Source of the DNA: Terfezia claveryi
Taxonomy: Eukaryota; Ascomycota; Pezizomycetes; Pezizales; Pezizaceae
Length of the DNA: 64,000 nucleotides
Direction: 5' to 3'
Assembly: GCA_015179025.1 (NCBI GenBank)
Contig: WHUX01000077.1
Location: 62,001-126,000 of the forward strand
A model generated the notes under the pieces. It saw only the letters and a list, made by a program, of their open reading frames with translations. It searched no databases and was not told the DNA's origin. Position 1 is the first letter of the stretch, and the number at the start of each line of letters is the position of its first letter. The translations under genes and the position numbers were made by a program. Positions 1-12,786 of this stretch are shown piece by piece.

Positions 1-3000
1 TAGTTTTCCTCCGGGAGTTAGGAGCTTCGCTATGTTTTGCAAGACCGTCGGGATATCCTGGTATGTATGCAATGCCTATAAAAAATAATACATTATAAGC
101 GATGCGACACAAGCAAATGCCTTATTCGCATGCCTTACAGCAATTCTAGTGATTGAAGAACTTACATTCGATGCATAAATTATCTCATATTTCTTCTCCC
201 CGAAGCCCTGCTCCCCAAGTTCCTTCTGAAGATCTAAAGCCGAAAACTCAACTCCAGAATATGAATCCAGCTTTTCCCGTGCCTTTTTTATTGAATCAGC
301 ATTTCTATCAGTGTATGTGAACGACCCATAACACCTCTCCATCACTGCACCCCCACAATCCCTCGTCATCCCATTCAGGATAGCCTGAATCCCTCCCAAC
401 CCAATCCCACCTCCGATTTGAAGCACATTAGCACGCGCATACTTCCGTGAATAGAGCCTTGCCATTGCAGTTTGGTAGTGCGACATTCGAACTCCGTGAT
501 CATCCGCATGTAGGTCATCCCACATGCCATCGGTGGAGAGGAGCTCAATTGGCTCCCTCTCTCCCCGGATTAGGGGGAGGATATTTTTGGAGATTGTATG
601 TGCCAGCTTTCCTTCAACCCTCTCGTGAATGTATGGCGCAAGGCGCTCAATTTCCTGTTGGCGTTCACTTGTGCTCAATTGTTTGACATCAACATCTTTC
701 CCGCCACAGAGAGCCATGCGATGTTCTCTCATACCCCCCTCGTCAGACAGAAGATGCTCCAACCATCGTCGATAATTATGGAAATGTGGTGTTGGCTGCT
801 CCGGAAGCTCAATATCATCTGTAATTTGGAGGATGTCTGCTGCCAATAATATAAGAAAGTAGTGTCGTGCAAAAAGGTCCTTTTCCGAGTCATGATTCCC
901 CCTGAGAGACTCAGGCACATTAAATTCCAAAATTCTTCCAAAATTTTCCTGTCGCACGAAATCAAAGTCAACCTCCCACTCTAACCTGAAATTATCCGGT
1001 GGTTTGGACGCTTTATGCCCTTGAAGCGTCGACCCAATCTCCATCCCTTGCAAGTTAGACAGATGAAAAATCTCCTGGCCAGTGCTGTCCCAAGCGTGGC
1101 AGTCACTCTGCGGGAATATAAAGTGTGAGGTGAATTTCATTGAGCAGTGCACATCGAATTCTTGGGATGCATCCGGCGATGGGCTTGCGACATACATCTC
1201 GTCAACGAAAACCGGAACAAAGATGTCACTCATAGCCGACAACCTGCCACTAAAGATCGTGACGAACACAAGCTGAACGGGGATATCGAGATTTATTGGA
1301 TGAACTGCGTAGCGGGACTCCACATGATGCTTGTTTGTGCCTAATGTAAACGTTGTGTATTTGTTGAGAAGGGGTATTGGAGTTCCCGCATGCGCCAAAG
1401 AAGTGTCCGGGGCATTGAAAGCGGAGGCCTCCGTCGACTGTATTAACTCTGCTTCAGCGGTGCCACCGTCTAGTTTTCCACTCGCATAGGGTGTGCCGTC
1501 GATAGGTGTGGACGATGTGGAAGATAACGATGATGGAATCGATGATTCTGAGGATGGGGCTGATGGAGATACAGTTGCTGGACTTTCGTTACTCCGGCTT
1601 TCAGCAGCGTCCACCTCAAAATCCACCCCCAGCGATTGGTCCTTATTTTCCAAATTCAACTTCTCCAGGCCTTTCTCTGCTGTTGCCGATTTCTTCTCAC
1701 CCAGTATCCTCTCCCACGCTTCAGGCCGACTGAAATTTGCCATCTTCGCATAGATCTCCCTTCCTCCATTTGTCACCACCCGTAACTGCTCCAGCCCCCG
1801 AAACCATGGTCCATGATCAAATCCGGCCGACTTCATTGCCTTATACAGCTTATCTCCACTAACCTCCCTCAACCTCTTCCCTTCGGTCCCTGGCATTTTC
1901 TTGGTCGTTCTCCGCTTGTCCGAACATATGTACCCCGTACAATGCTTAACTGGTATTCCGTCCTCGCCTGTAGAGCGGATGGTGAACTGGTACCATTTCG
2001 ACACATCCACGAGGTTTCCTTGTGTCTGGTGGAGTGTCGTGTATATTTCGGTAGCCCGACCATTTATTTCAGCCTCACGATCATCATTGATCGTGAAGGG
2101 CTTCTGGATGGAGATTTCCCGCATATAAAATGCGTTGTTGGGGTCATATTTGTCTGCTGTCTCCAGCATCTGCGTGAGGGCTTCTATTGCCATGGAGACG
2201 TAGCCGACAGCAGGCATCACGCAGTTTCCGCGAACCTGAAAACAAATAAATCAATAACGGAAACAAATTAATAAACGAAGTCAAAAACAAAGTCAAAAAA
2301 TTCAAAACAAAAATAAAATTAAATAAATAAATATTTAGAACCAGGACCCTCGGGGAAGAACAGGGTGGAATTCACAGAATGGTGCACGCTGCCCCCTCAA
2401 AAAAAACAGAAATAAACATACCTTGTGGTCCTTGAGCCACTTTGTATTATTCGGTCCAATATGGTTCATCCATTGCCACTCCGCCAAATCCGTTCCAGTC
2501 ACCTTGCTCCCCAACAAATCGTGCCTCGGATGTTTCCTAAACCGCCACTCCCTGCTCCTCCGAGACTCAAACCAATACTCCTTCGAATGATCCCAGGCGT
2601 AAAAGGGAGCATCTACAATCACACTCCCCCTCTCTACCAACACCACCTCACCTGTGGCTGAGTCCACTTCTTCAATCATGTTGACCTTTTCCAACGCCAC
2701 GTCCGTATATCCCTGGGAGAACAACGTGCCCACAAACTCCAAGATAGACAATACGCAGTTGTTTCCCCGTATCAGCGTGGGGATATACGACAATTCCCTA
2801 GGCTTAAGCCCCATCTTCCCTCTGATCTCCCGGACTGGTCCGGACATTGCGCTGTGAGGGCCAATCTCAATCAATGTGTTGACACAAGCGTCCTCGACTA
2901 GCAGTTGTACAGCAGCTGCAAACTCGACCGGAGACTCCAGGTTTTGGCGCCAATACTCCGGGGTGACTTTACGGCCATCCAACAGCTTGCCTGTGACGGT

Positions 3001-5912
3001 AGAGAACATTGGGCACATACCGACTTTTGGAGTGATCGGCACTTTCAACTGGGGCTGCTCAAGCAGCTGTTGGTAATCGCCACCCAGTGGGGTCATATGG
3101 TGCGAGTGGTATGCTAGTGGCACCTTGAGCCGGCGAGTGAAGATTGGGTCCTTGCCCTTTGCTGAAGCTTGTCCGGCGATGCTCTTTTCTAGCTGCTCAA
3201 TGGCGTCACGATCCCCAGAGATGGTCACGTTCTTCGGACTATTGGTACAAGCAATGACAAGCTTCTCCTTGAGCGGGGCCATGTATGGCTCGACCTCGTC
3301 CCTACCTAGACCCACAGCCAACATCGCCCCTGCTGGGCCGCCATCGCGAGGATTATCGTCATTGGCACCATTCTGCTGAGAATCATTGATGAGGCCGGGC
3401 ATTGCCCCAGCGGCTGCCGCACCACAGACCTTGCCACGGTAAAATGCAACAATGATCGCCTCCTCGGCCCTGAGTGCACCGGACGCATACGCTGCCGCAA
3501 TCTCCCCCGAGGAATGCCCTATTACAGCTCTCGGCATGACGTTCCACCTACGCAGTAAGTCAACCAGGGCAATCTGCACCGCCGTACACAAAACTTGCGA
3601 AAACTGTGGTTCATTTACTTGACTTTTCTCCCTTGGCTTCCTAAGTTCGCTCTCAATTCCCCATGGAGGGGCATCGGGGAGCTCAGCAAGTGCGTTATCA
3701 AGCTTTGCCAGTGTTTGCCCCACAGAGGGGAAAACCTCGATCAGCGCCGTTCCCATTTGGGCCCACTGCGCGCCTTGCCCCGTGAAAATGAACCCGATGC
3801 GGGTGGGCTCGTATGGCTCAGGGGAGATTTGCACGTTTTCGCTTAAGCTCGTTAACTGCGATCCTAGCTTTGCGATTGTGAATGGTGCAGCTTCATCTTC
3901 TACGGGCGCCGGCCCCCCATCTCCACTGATACCCTTGCGCGCGATGGGGGAAATCACGCCATAGGCCTTCACGGGCAGCACTGACCGGCGTGTTGCCAGC
4001 GTGTACGCAAGATCAAGGAGCACTTTGTTTGCAAGTTGCCCCTGCGCGGGGGCCCCAGTCACCATGTCCGCTAGACTCTTGATATATTGCTTTACGCTAG
4101 CTTCGCTTTTTGCAGAGAAGGTGAGGAGGAATGGACGTTTCGAAGAGCTAAGGAACGGACGGGAGCAGCGATTATTCATAGCCGTGGAGCTTTGGGAGTC
4201 AGCTGTAGGCTTGCTGGGCTCACCAAACGGTACAAGGAATTGTTTTGTATGAGAGATGATATCAGTCGACGGGAACAAATGTGAGCGGGTGCTCAGGTAA
4301 TGGTCCAATGACTCAAGAATTACATGGGCATTTGCCCCACCGTAACCATATGAAGCGACAGACACACGTTTGGCTTTGTTTTTTGGCCAGGGCAGGACCT
4401 CGGTAGGTACTTTCAGCTTCCATGCCTCGAAGTGAACTTAACATAAGTTAGTATTTATAGTAATGACTGTTGTTTCAAGGCCAGGGGCACACTTACTCTT
4501 TGGATTTGGCTGTTCGAAGTGAATGTTTGGCGGCACCTGGCCTGCCTCCAATGCCAGGACCCCCTTAATAATACCATTCAACGCACTAGCACCCTCACCA
4601 TGGCCCACACTCGTCTTAATTGAGCCTATATACAGAGGCTCGTCCTTTGTCAGGCCCCGCCCAAACACTTTGCCTACGGACATTGCTTCTGCGGGGTCAC
4701 CAGCAACCGTGCCAGTCCCGTGACACTCAAAGAAACCCGTTGCACTGATATTTGCAATGCCTGCCCGAGCATAGGCCTCCCGTATACAAGCTTCTTGAGA
4801 GGATGCAGAGGGAGAGGCTAGCCCGAGGGTTTTCCCATCGCTGTTAATGGATTGGGGCAAAATCGTGTTAGTGATTTCGTCGAATTTTACAACCCATTCG
4901 GTACGTATGTAGCTAATGAAGGGGGCGGATGGACGTGCATGGCATTGGAGAGAGATGTTATACATACGCATTGACAGCGGAAGATCTGATCAGCGCTCGC
5001 ACGGGGTCTCCATCACGCAGGGCGTCACTTAGCCGTTTCAGATAAATGCAACAAATGCCTTCCCCGCGTGCATAGCCATCTGCTTTGGCATCAAAGGTCT
5101 TGCAGGGGCCGGTGGGCGAGAGCACGCCCATGTTCGTCATAGACATTGCCATCTCGGGGTTGATAAAGAGGTTTGTACCTCCAACAAGGGCAGAGTGGGT
5201 GAAATTCTTTGCATCACGGAGGGCCTGACAGGCTACATGCAAAGCCATGCCTGACGCGGAGCAGCCAGTGTCAAGAGTCATGCTAAGCATGTGTCAGCGG
5301 TTGCAACAGCATCGATATATATATTTCAACAGATGCATAGAATCACCTTGGCCCCTTGAAATCAAATGCATAGCTAACCCTATTACTCAAAATAGCTCTC
5401 CCTGCACCCGTAATCCAAAATCCGGGTTCCACATCGGGCTCCTTGAGTTGCATATCCGCAAAATCACACGTCCACTCCCCCACATACACACCTACATTCT
5501 TGCCCCTAAGACCCTCCACTTTTGCTCCTGAGCTCTCCAAACACTCCCACACAACCTCCAGCAGCATGCGTTGCTGTGGATCCATGGAGGCCGCTTCCCG
5601 CGCATGGATTCCGAAAAATTGAGTATCGAAAGCGCCGAGGGCAGGGGAATCGATGAAATGCCCCCCTGGGATGTTGAGGGTACCTAGACGCGCCCCAATC
5701 GGGTGATAGAACCCTTCGTGGTTGAAGCGGGACGGGGGTATGGGGCTGAAGGTAGACGTTTTGGTGCGGAGGACGTCCCAGAGCTGAGAAGGCGTGCGGA
5801 TTGAGCCAGGGAGGCGGCATGACATACCCACAATAGCGATGGGCTCGAGAAGGTCGACATCAAGGTCAGCTGCAGCAACTGCTGGCAAGATGGGATCCGT
5901 AGCAGGACTCAT
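1..5912 (-). CDS. Highly-reducing type I polyketide synthase, N-terminal part (KS-AT-DH-MT), truncated by window edge
   Basis: Iterative fungal PKS that builds a reduced, C-methylated polyketide chain. I infer six exons from frame continuity and GT-AG sites: 5347-5912, 4968-5282, 4497-4840, 2422-4436, 166-2235 and 1-75 (open). This gives 1,795 codons in the window. KS: active Cys196 in DTGCSAS, His334 in HGTGT and His374 in SVGHGEG, so the triad is intact. AT: GQGAQW near 629 and nucleophile Ser717 in GHSSG. DH: His1079 in HxxxGxxxxP and Asp1397 in HPINLD. These two are about 318 residues apart because a Ser/Thr-rich stretch (about 1265-1370) separates the two DH halves. MT: SAM motif near 1684-1695 (QIGGGIGLGG, with Gln where Glu is usual), then TYTDRNAD. 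ER, KR and ACP would lie beyond base 1 and are not seen. The start was chosen at the Met 26 residues before the KS signature AIVGMSCRLPG. The product is unknown. Confidence 0.93.
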
Positions 5913-8156
5913 TATGGTTGGAAAAGAGCTCGAGGTCCAGGTGGTAGCCTAATTGTAATTACGCAGTACTAGTTTTAGGACAAGCGTCTGAAAGCGGTGC
6001 AGAGATCTAGAGCCGGTGATCACGGTCAGCTGACTGGGAACGAGGTGGGAGCATGCAATTTACATATACAATTTGGCTGCAAATCAAGTAATCAAATGAT
6101 GTTTATGTCCGACTTGAAAGCTGTCTGGTCGTCCGGGGACGGCAGCTGTGGAGCTAGCCCAATACCTACTACGTAGCTTCAGTGTTGTTGCAAGATAATT
6201 TGGTATACATGCAGTTTAGATATGGAAGTGACATATACACCACTGCTGCCACGGCTTTTTAAGTGTACAGAGCTGCCACGGTGTTGCTATCTCTATTGTG
6301 ACTGATCTCGAAATTCAAAAGAGAGGGGCTATGCGACCCCCACCATAGCCAATATACACGCATGAGATAATAATCCAAAAGGTTCCCCCTGGTATGTATG
6401 TGTGATATGCATGACATGTACGGAATCAAGCAAGTGACCATGATCAACACAGGATACTGTATGCCGGTACTTGACATTTATACATATACACTTGACAATA
6501 ATTTAAATGTGCATGCTTAGTTTAAATGCCAAATGGCACTCCCGCCCATATTGGTGCGGGGTACCTACCAATAGCGACATCAATTCAACTATCAAATTCC
6601 ACTAGATATGTTGATGCATACCGTTATGAACTCGAGCATCATAACGTCATTCTGAGTCGAAAGTAAAGGATCAGTGACAGATTGATTTTATCCCATGGCC
6701 AGTCGATATTTCGCAACCCGGGTCATACCAATGTACCAAGCAGGGGTTTGGCGCAACGTCAGTCAAAGTGTCTGTGTGCCGTCAAGTGGTTCGAGACCAG
6801 CTTTAAGTAGTTGATATACCGTAAATTAGAGCTCTATAAGCGATATTTGAAATTGACTACAATCGCAATACCAATGGACGCACAGCTAGATGACAGCTTG
6901 ACCCATAATAGATGTCAAACAAACGATCGATAGATAGATACATGTCAGAATGGCCAGGTGACATGCGTGCCAAGCCTAAGGTGAGATGGGCGAAAAACGA
7001 CCCCCGCCCATGGCATAACAATCTAAGCCCTGATAATTTCCAGTGCAAGATTTCCCTATTCCGACGCCCTCCATGTCGGTGATTTCCGTGGCACAATGTA
7101 CATATGATGTATATTGTATAGAGCCCAGGAAAAAGTACAAATAGAACTAGACATATGTTGATCAGAGACTTCAGTATGCTGTGGTCTTTTCCACAATAGC
7201 AATCAATTTATTTGACAAGTCAGACCTAGGAAGAATGATCTTTCAGCTAGACTATCATAGATGTATTATTACATGAATGGGGAATTTTAGACGCTCACAA
7301 ACTTTTCAATTTTGCCCTGACATCGATCCTCAAGTGCGGGGTTGTTGCATCATGCATGTGCAGTCATACACGGTACCTTTCCCTTTTTGCTTCATAATCT
7401 CGCATTTCGTTAGCAACAGTACGATAAACCTGTATGGCAAAAGCGGTTCCTGAACTAGTGGTCGACATATACCGATTCCGCTTCCGCCTACCCATTCTAT
7501 TTGCATAATCGCAGTGCAGGCAAAATGTCTTTTCCCCTGTAACTACATATTAGGTACCGATTGCTCTACCGTACCGGACTGCAAAGTCCGCTGAAATGTA
7601 TAGGTATGTAGCTACGTCCGGTATCTCAAATAGCGTGGGGGTCGTTGCAGAAATAGGGCAGCGGGGTAAAGTTTTCAGAGCTTGAATGTTTCCCAGTTGG
7701 ATTTCACACACATAAGTGTAGTCTACAGTACCTTTTTCAGAGTGAAAGAAAAGGACCGGTGATTGGCTTTGAATGCTAGTTTGTGTTTAGCTCTGATCAA
7801 TCCGGCACCTAGGTGAACTGGAGGTGAACTGGCAAGTCTTGACCTGATATACCGTAGCAACACGGGAGGGGAGTGCCAACCAGACTAATATAGCAAACAA
7901 TCTACATGGGTACCTAACTAGTACAACGAGGCTAGTCTGGTTGGCACCAACGAGGCCCAATAATCGCCCACCTTAGGAGTGCATCAAGTATGCTAATCAG
8001 CTACGGAGTAGCTGTTCCCGATTTTTTTCTTGCCTATCAGTGTGTATACTACTGTAAAGTCAGCGTAAACATAGATAGGCTGTATTCTTTGGTGGGTCTT
8101 GACTGTTGGCCTTTGTGCATAATTTCGCCTTAGTAATATGTATCGCGTACAGTCTA
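5913..8156. other. PKS upstream intergenic region
   Basis: About 2.2 kb upstream of the PKS start. I see no ORF with coding character and no recognisable RNA gene. A 75-bp miniature inverted repeat lies at 7873-7947 (listed separately). The promoter of the PKS must lie near 5913-6100, but no specific regulator site could be assigned. Confidence 0.5.
7873..7947. repeat. 75-bp miniature inverted-repeat unit with GTGCCAACCAGACTA ends
   Basis: The 15-mer GTGCCAACCAGACTA at 7873-7887 faces its perfect reverse complement at 7933-7947. About 45 bp of unrelated AT-rich sequence lies between them. The same 15-mer recurs in other parts of the window (for example 18625, 23488, 31674, and clusters near 42.6-42.96 and 49.5-51.0 kb). 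This suggests it is the terminal inverted repeat of a very small mobile or formerly mobile unit. Confidence 0.6.
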
Positions 8157-8374
8157 CCCTTGCTATAACGGACGGCAGAAATCCAGGGCTTTCTGTCCGG
8201 AATAGCAAGGGTTCCGGTATAGAAAATGGCGCTAGCCCTCAGACAGGGGCTGACCAGTCACGTGGGTTCTGAGAACTCCCATATTGTCCTCCAATAAGGG
8301 TATTTCGAGTCACATTAAGCCTAACAGAATAGATTATTCAGCAACCAGACCTGCCTCGTCCGGTATAGCAAGGG
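8157..8374. mobile_element. MITE-like element with CCCTTGCTATA inverted ends
   Basis: The left end reads CCCTTGCTATAACGGACG (8157-8174). The right end (8357-8374) is its reverse complement with one mismatch. A further internal copy (around 8190-8212) forms a hairpin with the left end. There is no coding capacity. TA precedes the left end, but the right flank is AG, so the target duplication is uncertain. It is probably a non-autonomous Tc1/mariner or Fot1-type remnant. Confidence 0.5.
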
Positions 8375-9608
8375 AGAGCATAGAAAGCTATGCGTCGGCT
8401 AGAGGCTTGGCATGAGACTAGCGAGGGAGAAATGTATGGGGACAGGGATAAGAAGACCCCTGCACTCCTCTACCGTATGGCCGTCCTGTACGGAGTATAG
8501 CGAGAGGCAATATTTTGCTAGAATAGGTACCGTACTGTAAAATAATGGATGGGAAAGAGAGGCGGATGGGAAGAATGCAAAAAGAATTGGTGAAGTTAGC
8601 TGTACCCAACACAAACAATGTGGAAGAAAGCGCGGGAAGTATCAAGATATGGTGAGAAAACAATTCAAGGAGCAATCCTAGTCACCAATTCACCACCTTG
8701 GAAAGTGCAGCCATTGCATATAGTTTGCTACGCAGCACAGTCCGGCAGGTGGCAAGCTTAAGATAGAGAGCCATAAAAACCTCTTATAGTAAGCAGAAGG
8801 GGCAGCGGCTGTAGACTATTGTTCTACTTAGCCTCATGGGGTATGCACCACCATCGTGGGATATGATACGACCAGCAGTATATCCTGGAGCGAAATGGCA
8901 TGCAAGATTTTTCCTACGACATTTCGAGTTGATAAGTTCCTTTAGTCGGCCATTACAAAGATCAAAAAAAAAAACACAAAGAAGCTGTAACTAACGGGGG
9001 ATGCAGGTACAGCAAAGCCACCAAAAAAGGAGACCTCCACGCAAAACCGCAGTTCGACTGCTCCGGCACCGGGGGTTCTACCAGTACCAGCGGAAACTTT
9101 TGCTGCGGCGAGACATCCGCAGCGTGTATACAGAAGGATTTCCGAATGTTACTCCCATATAGAATTAGTAGACAGTTACTATACTCACCTTTCAATGTTC
9201 ATCTCTCACGCTGTTTGGAAGGCTCACGGCATATGCTTATCAACATCTCCATATACTTACCAGGATAACATACTAAGGGAATTTCAACATATTTGGCACT
9301 AGACGGTAGTTAATGCTCTACAGTATTCTCACTTACTGCACTATAGATGATGTGCATGCCCGGATGTTACTGATATACTACTACTGTACCTACGTACCGG
9401 TAGAGTACCAGTATACTGAGATCCTTTCCCCGCAGTCGAAGTACCTGGCTCCTAGCCCATATGCCTTCTTATACCCTGCCTGGCCGCTTCTTGGAACAAC
9501 CACATGGATGTTATCGACGCCGAAGTCAAAGTATCCTCACATCTCCGAGCCCGAGACCGGCAATCGTAACTAATAACGTCAAAAGCACAACCGCTATCCT
9601 GCCCCACT
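8375..9608. other. Upstream region of the reductase gene
   Basis: About 1.2 kb with no supportable gene. Short ORFs here show no domain or codon signal. The last 200 bp are richer in C and G and probably hold the 5' UTR and promoter of the reductase that starts at 9609. Confidence 0.4.
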
Positions 9609-11366
9609 ATGACGATAGGACGCTTATCAACTTCAACCCCCATTCTCGACTACTATGATGGCCGAACAGTCCTGGTCATAGGCGGCTCGGGGTTCCTAGG
9701 GACCGCTATTTGCTGGAAGCTTGTTACTTGCACAAAAGTCAAACAAATCTATGTTCTCGTGCGAGGAGGCGAAGAGTATGTATAACTAGATACTAAATTT
9801 GCAAGATCGACGTCATTACCGTTTTTGATATTGTTTGTGTTTATATTAAGCACTACACGCTCCCCCTCACCCCCTCCCCCCTCCTCGTATTGTTGCTGCA
9901 TATATATCACGTATGCCTCAGGAAGACTGACGGTACCGGCCCCAACCCCACTCCTGCCGTATGCTCCCATTAGACGTCTCTGGAAACAATGGACTAGCTA
10001 CCTTCACGACTCCCAAATTACCACCCTCCGCGACTCCAATCTCATCATTCCCGTCGATGGTGATGCGTGTAATTCAAAGGAAATAGGCATCACATCTGCA
10101 GACCTGCTTACCACTGTCCGCTCCACCGTCTCCATAATCGTCAACCTCGCTCACAACCCCCGTCTTCTTTCAACGCTCTCGGAGATAAAAGCTACCAATA
10201 TCGACCCTGCCTTGTACGTCGCCTCATTTGCTCTCAGCTTTCCTCATCTTTCCCGCTTTGTCTACGCATCCTCGGCATACGCCAACTCCCATCTCCACCT
10301 CCACCATGATGGGCTGGTCACCAACATACACGAGGTAGTCTACCCCACGGAGCCACAGGAATATTCCTGGGCCGCCCAGGCAACTCCCTCCACACTAACC
10401 GCCGAGCATCTCGCGCGAACCGCAGAGGCGGAGTACGCCGCACTCTTTACCACTGGTACTACCCCCCCCTACTCCGCCGGGGTCTTTTTCTCCGCCTCCA
10501 CCTACGCAAAACACTTGACTGAGCGGCTACTCCTTTCACGATATCCCCCCCTGGGACTCCCACACCTCATGATTTTCCGCCCCTCGTGTATTGGGCCCGC
10601 TCTCCGTGAACCATACCCTACCTTTGAAATTCTGGGGTCTACACCAGTAACCACTCTCATCTCCACATCCATTTCCGCCCCTACAGATGCCTTACTTCTC
10701 CCCACCCGGAGCACCACTAACCCCAGCGACGGTCCAGTGGGATTGCATACCCTTATCGACGAAATCCCAGTCGACTTGTGCGCAAACCAGCTCATTGCGC
10801 ATATTGCGCACGGCACTTCAGGCCCTGTACATGCTATTGCCAGTGTCGGCGCACTTGGGGAACCCGATCCCCGCCTGCACCTCGGAGAATACTGGGAAGA
10901 ATACGCGAACTGCGTACCATACGTACAGCGCCCCGTGGGCCTGGAATGGCTCGACATCGACGCTGTACTACGGAATGTACCCCGCTCCGAATCCGAACTG
11001 CAATTGACCCCGGTAATGCGTATGTACGCCCACCTTGGATCAACTTTCACGTTTGCAAATGGGAAAACAAGAAAATTATGGGTAGAGGGGATGCAAGAGG
11101 TGGAGCAGGATTTGTTTCCGTTCTGGACAGTGGGGAAGGATGAAGCTTTATGCGCGCTGAGGTTGAGGAGGAAGAGGATGAGACAGGCCATAGCGACGGG
11201 GTTTAAGGAGTTGGGGATGTTTGTGGGGTTGGATGGTCCTAATTGGGTGGAGAAGGGGTTGGGGAGCGGTGATGCTGTTACAGAATATAGGAAGAGTGGG
11301 GTCCTGTTGCCCATAGCAACGTCAGTACCAGTGGGAGAGGGGATTGTGCTGCCGACTCTGGCTTGA
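9609..11366 (+). CDS. Fatty-acyl-CoA-reductase-like (male-sterility NAD-binding) enzyme
   Basis: Predicted NAD(P)H-dependent reductase of the extended-SDR fatty acyl reductase group. These enzymes reduce acyl thioesters to aldehydes or alcohols. Two exons fit: 9609-9775 and 9926-11366, with a 150-bp intron (GTATGT...GAAG), giving 535 residues. The N-terminus carries the Rossmann loop GGSGFLGT (residues 25-32), followed by the family-typical IYVLVRGGE. YASSAYANS matches the family's STAYxN block. The usual YxxxK appears as STYAKHLTERLL, that is Y-x-K spacing, so the proton donor may be altered. The C-terminal half runs to a hydrophobic end. The acceptor choice is the least certain point. It is the nearest gene to the PKS, divergently placed, so a tailoring or chain-release role is possible but is inference only. 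The 3' third is G-rich compared with the C-rich 5' part. Confidence 0.82.
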
Positions 11367-12786
11367 GTGAGGTGATGGGGGCAAAGTATGCTCTCTGAGG
11401 TGGGTACTTATGGTTCCCGTGTGTGAGAGTTTTCTTAATAATTGAGTTTAAATACTGTCTGTTGATAGCTAAAAGAATGTGTTTTGAGCTTGTTATATTT
11501 ACCTGTGTATAAGATAGTCTTTATATCTCAGATCATGCCGGTCGATCTAATCGACTTTTTAACACTAAATATGTAGCTTCAAATACTGTGTAAACCTAAG
11601 GCACCCTGGGAGATGAAGTTGTTGAAAGAGACGAGGGGAAGTAGTTGAATGGGATAGTATTATGCTACAAGTCTGCTTTTACCGGTCACTGTCCTTGATG
11701 GTGGCATTGACCTTCAATACTCCATCGTGTTACAATTGATGCAAGGTTCTGGACTGACTTACAGAGATAAGGTAGAAATTAAGAGCAGCAGCGGATTTAC
11801 AGTTTCAGACCGTTTTGAGATACAGCTAGCGACAGAAGTTTTGTAAGATGAATAAAGATGCAATGTAGGTACAGAGTACGGTTATGCCTAACTCCTGCAA
11901 CCATATAAAATGCTCCAATATGCAGTGTTTCAGACCCCTTATGCAAAGGAGGGGGGACGCGGACTTTGTGCCATCTAGCTGTACGTAATTAGAGACTTAC
12001 CATGGACCGGAGCCTGGGAGAAATAGCTTTCCATCCCAATAGACATATATGACCTTGAGTGATCCGTAAAGATCTATTACAGTAGGTTATGCCTAGATAA
12101 GGTGCTCATGGGGGGATTGATACTTATTTGCTCGGATTCATATGTATGTGGCAGTGTAGAGGCTTTTTTATCGTATGCCTATGATATACAGTAGAGCGGG
12201 TTCAATATATCAAAGAGGTACCAAGTATGCACCGGCTCATATCCGCCATTGGCCCACTAATACTACGAAGTATTCCGTAAGCAATCCATAAGCGTTAGAA
12301 AGTACAGTCATTTACCCAATATAGTCCTGGCACGAAGTACGAGACGATTTTGAAGAAAGGTACATATTATGCTACCTTTGCCTATAGTATGCATAGATAC
12401 GAATCTTGCAATAATATAACCAATGCGGAGGTCGCCCTCCGCACTAATTTGCGAATACAACTGATGCGTACTTGGCAATTGGCCATAACATGATCTATTC
12501 CAGCCGCCAGATGTCTGTCCCCCGAAGAAAGCGCAGCTTGCAAATTAAAACACAAAAATTCTAATTGCGAAGCCAAAGGAAAGAAACATAAACAGGCATT
12601 ACTGAATCCGATACCGATATCTAATGTAGGTGAAGGGAGTACAATAATTTAAAAGCTAGAGATCAATGCCTCATTTGCTTGGTCCAGTCAAAAGTACTAT
12701 CGATCATTCATATATCCAAACCCAAAACCACCTGTATGCACACATCGTTTCTCGTCCTACCAATGCCACTAGCGAGCGGTAATCAT
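11367..12786. other. Gene-free interval between reductase and CFEM gene
   Basis: About 1.4 kb, AT-rich, with no domain-bearing ORF and no clear repeat. The two flanking genes converge on this interval, so it should hold both 3' ends. No terminator or polyadenylation signal could be assigned with confidence. Confidence 0.4.

Noticed and set aside
6786..6800. GGTTCGAGACC resembling a tRNA T-loop
   Set aside because: No matching acceptor, D or anticodon arms could be folded around it.
10502..11314. 270-codon minus-strand ORF
   Set aside because: Shadow of the reductase gene on the other strand, which has the Rossmann motif and family blocks.
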